A DNA stretch of 43,178 bases from Verrucomicrobiaceae bacterium (lineage in GTDB: Bacteria > Verrucomicrobiota > Verrucomicrobiia > Verrucomicrobiales > Verrucomicrobiaceae), in NCBI GenBank assembly GCA_016795465.1, contig JAEUHK010000009.1, forward strand, positions 1 to 43,178. Direction: 5' to 3'. Shown here in pieces: positions 41,059-43,178 of this stretch (position 1 is the stretch's first letter; every line of letters begins with the position of its first letter). The notes beneath the pieces are model-generated. The model made no database searches. It was not told where the DNA came from and saw nothing but the letters and a program-made list of their open reading frames with translations. Both the position numbers and the translations under genes were made by a program.

Positions 41059-43178
41059 TTATTCTTCGCGGAGGGTTTGCATCCAGCGGTCGAGCTGCTG
41101 GATGAGCTCCGGCGGGCCGTCATCGGGGAAATTGTCGATCAACCAGCTCACGTCCTCGCGGGCGGCGGCCTTTTGACCGAGGCGCTGTCGGAGCTGCGCC
41201 CGCGTGAGGCGCTCCGCGGCGGCTTTCGGATCAATCGCGAGCACGAGGTCGAGGTAGGGCAGGGACTCGCGGATGGAGCGTGTCTCATCAAACGTGGTGC
41301 CGAGGAGGTTCCGCAGCATGCGCAGGAGGATGTCACGCTTCGTGGCAGGAGCGAGCGACTCCTCGGCGAACTCACCGCTGTCGGTGAGCATGAGCGCGGC
41401 CTGTTCGACGGTGAGTTCCTTGCCGTTCTCAAACACATCGAGCAGCTTCAACTCACCCTCGGGGCTGTCGCGAAAGCCCACCATGAACTTGCCCGGCAGC
41501 GGCACGCCAAACACGCCCTGCACACCGAGTCTCGAAGCGAGCTCGATGTAGAGCACGCTAAGGCTGATCGGCAGGCCCTCGCGATCATCGAGCACCTCGT
41601 TCAGGTAGCTGTTGCTGCGGCTTTCGTAGTCGCCGCGGCTGCCGTGAAAGCCGTTTTCCTCGAAGAGGTAGCGGTTGATGCGCTTCACCGCGGGAATGGT
41701 GCCTTCTTTGATCTGCGGATCGTCCTTCAAATCGGAGATCATGAGCTTGAAGTCGTTCAAGTAGGAACCCACCTCGATTTCAGGGTTGTCGTGGCGTGAA
41801 AGCAGCAGCGTGCAGCGCAGCAGATTGATCTCCGGCTCGGGTTTTTCGAGCTCGGCGAGGATTTCCTTCGTCATCGCACGGCGGTGCAGCTCGCGGTCCA
41901 GCTCGCGGAGCTTCGCGGCCTCCTCTTCGAGCTGTTTGCGCTGCTCGGCGATGATGCGGCGCGCGGCGGCGGGGTTGTCGAGCAGCTTGTCGAGGGTTTC
42001 ATTGCGCGTGGATGCGGCTGCGAGATGGGATTCGAGCTCGCTGCGAAATTTGGAGGCTGTTTCTGGCTCGACGGGTTTTTCCGTCAAATCGGCCCCGAGG
42101 CGGAAGGCGCGGAAATCAGCCACGGTGGTGCGGAATTTGCACAAACCGACCGCGCCGCCGCGAAGGCCGGTGTCGTCTGTTTCGACGGCTTTTTGGCCGT
42201 TCACGAAGCAGGTGATCTTTTCCGGCTCCACGCGAACGCGAAGCGCATTCCACTCGCCGGGCTTGTAGGCCTCGCTCGGCACATCGGCGAGGATGCTCCA
42301 CGAATACACATCCGGTCCGTCGAAGCGTGTGAGGCGCAGTTTGCCGCCGGAAGGATAGAAGCCGTAGTGCTTGTCACCGCCATCGGAGCAGAAGGCGAGG
42401 CCCGCGGCACCGCTTTCGTCATCGAGCTTCACCATCGCGGCGACTTCAAAGGTCTCGCCCGGCACTTTTTGCGTCGAAAGGCACAGCGCACGGCCGCCGA
42501 AGCCATCGCCCGGATACTCCGCACGGATCACACCGGCATGCTGCGTCCACTGCGAGCCGAGGTGGAGCTTCCACAGCTTCGGATTCAGCACGCCAATGGT
42601 CAACCAGCGGCTCATCGGCACCGGGTTGGGTTTCTCGATGAGTTCCTTCAAAGCATTCACCGGCATCGCAAAGCCCAGGTTGTCCGTCTTGATGTGCTTC
42701 AGCGTGAGCAGGCCGAGCACCTTGCCCTTCATATCGAGCAAAGGGCCGCCGCTGTTGCCTTTCTCGATGGGGATCGCCACCTGCAGCATGTCATTGCCAT
42801 CGATCTCACGCGTGGCAGAGAGTACGCCCTGCACGATGCTGAAACCGAGCCCCTCCGGCGCACCCATCGCGACGACGCTCTCGCCCTGGCGGACCTTGGC
42901 GGAATCCCCAAGCGGCAGCGGCTTGAGGCCCGTGGCATTGATTTTGAGCAAGGCGAGATCGCGATGAGCATCGGTGGCGTGGATGGTGACGACCTCGTGT
43001 GTCTTCCCATCTAGCCTCTCGACCTGCAGCCGACGTGCCTCGCCGATGACATGCAGATTCGTGGCGATCAAACCATCCGCGCTGACGATGAAGCCGGAGC
43101 CGATGCCATCCGCGCCCTCGCGACCGATCTGAGTGATCTTCACCAGCGAAGGGGCGATGCCTTCCGCGAGGTCCGCGG
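41059..43178 (-). CDS. Trypsin-like serine protease fused to a LamG/DUF1080-like domain and a SirB1 transglutaminase-like domain (5' end outside window)
   Basis: The frame is open and coding-like to the right edge (upstream residues ADLAEGIAPSLV), so the start is outside; the GTG at 43143 is internal. The protease part has an intact triad: His in ATNLHVIG (codon 43053-43051), Asp in AHRDLALL, and Ser in KGNSGGPLL (codon 42753-42751), as in DegP/HtrA. A beta-sandwich of DUF1080/LamG type follows (ending VADFRAFRLG), then a coiled coil (RIIAEQRKQLEEEAAKLRE). A C-terminal SirB1/Transglut_core2 domain shows LNEVLDDREGLPISLSVLYI and GVFGVPLPGKFMVGF, with a TPR-like tail. SirB1-type domains usually stand alone; the fusion to a secreted protease is unusual. 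Confidence 0.88.
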   Translation of the reverse strand, partial: ADLAEGIAPSLVKITQIGREGADGIGSGFIVSADGLIATNLHVIGEARRLQVERLDGKTHEVVTIHATDAHRDLALLKINATGLKPLPLGDSAKVRQGESVVAMGAPEGLGFSIVQGVLSATREIDGNDMLQVAIPIEKGNSGGPLLDMKGKVLGLLTLKHIKTDNLGFAMPVNALKELIEKPNPVPMSRWLTIGVLNPKLWKLHLGSQWTQHAGVIRAEYPGDGFGGRALCLSTQKVPGETFEVAAMVKLDDESGAAGLAFCSDGGDKHYGFYPSGGKLRLTRFDGPDVYSWSILADVPSEAYKPGEWNALRVRVEPEKITCFVNGQKAVETDDTGLRGGAVGLCKFRTTVADFRAFRLGADLTEKPVEPETASKFRSELESHLAAASTRNETLDKLLDNPAAARRIIAEQRKQLEEEAAKLRELDRELHRRAMTKEILAELEKPEPEINLLRCTLLLSRHDNPEIEVGSYLNDFKLMISDLKDDPQIKEGTIPAVKRINRYLFEENGFHGSRGDYESRSNSYLNEVLDDREGLPISLSVLYIELASRLGVQGVFGVPLPGKFMVGFRDSPEGELKLLDVFENGKELTVEQAALMLTDSGEFAEESLAPATKRDILLRMLRNLLGTTFDETRSIRESLPYLDLVLAIDPKAAAERLTRAQLRQRLGQKAAAREDVSWLIDNFPDDGPPELIQQLDRWMQTLREE

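Noticed and set aside
40204..41799. A 531-residue plus-strand frame rich in His, Glu and Ala
   Set aside because: It is antisense to the L,D-transpeptidase and protease genes, both of which have recognisable catalytic motifs.

Overview
The window looks like a GC-rich chromosomal segment of a Verrucomicrobiota bacterium, probably related to Prosthecobacter or Verrucomicrobium. That placement is an inference from gene content (a DUF1080-type secreted hydrolase, PIG-L deacetylase, vWA/amidotransferase-like membrane protein, FAD oxidoreductase with a golvesin-like domain, SUMF1-like protein, a tol-pal operon and abundant short dispersed palindromes). No rRNA or other marker gene is present to confirm it. 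The envelope genes indicate a Gram-negative cell.

Left part (1-15157, all minus strand): the 5' part of a HyuA-HyuB/5-oxoprolinase gene carrying in-frame repeats, a secreted TPR protein, a PIG-L deacetylase, a secreted FAD oxidoreductase, a vWA membrane protein, a glycosyltransferase, an M14 carboxypeptidase lipoprotein, a DUF1080 protein, a D-2-hydroxyacid dehydrogenase, an ECF-type sigma factor, a SUMF1-like protein and an intradiol dioxygenase. A divergent plus-strand histidine kinase/OmpR-type regulator pair follows (15260-17547), then an orphan diaphorase-like NuoE-NuoF fusion (17622-19286).

Middle part (about 19290-26522) is an accessory island of visibly mixed base composition. It holds a 5'-truncated Mrr nuclease, an orphan single-TM protein, and a large restriction-methylase gene whose middle has been replaced by an AT-richer OLD-family ATPase/Toprim nuclease. 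An exact-phase 21-bp tandem repeat array (14 units) follows, and then a three-gene plus-strand cassette: an unknown helical protein, a SLATT-like two-TM protein, and a peptidoglycan hydrolase with 3D/MltA-like, peptidoglycan-binding and M15 peptidase domains but no signal peptide. This cassette is the best candidate for an undescribed lysis or abortive-infection module.

Right part: a tolQ-tolR-tolA/tonB-tolB-pal operon on the minus strand, a divergent MgtC/DUF4010 membrane protein, tRNA-Val(CAC), a PAS-AraC regulator and a TonB-dependent receptor preceded by a cobalamin riboswitch. Next come a glutathione peroxidase ending in a strong terminator, and a five-gene minus-strand operon: trypsin-like protease/SirB1 fusion (running off the right edge), L,D-transpeptidase, MlrC-like M81 peptidase, membrane spermidine-synthase-like protein, and a tandem-duplicated molybdate-type binding protein.

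Several repeat families cut across the map: palindromes with the core CACGCTTTAGCGTG, a REPIN-like pair of palindromes, a GTTTCAAG inverted repeat, and 10-bp-phased GTTAA boxes near the two-component system, the sigma factor and the tol operon. The boxes could be operators for the OmpR-type regulator.
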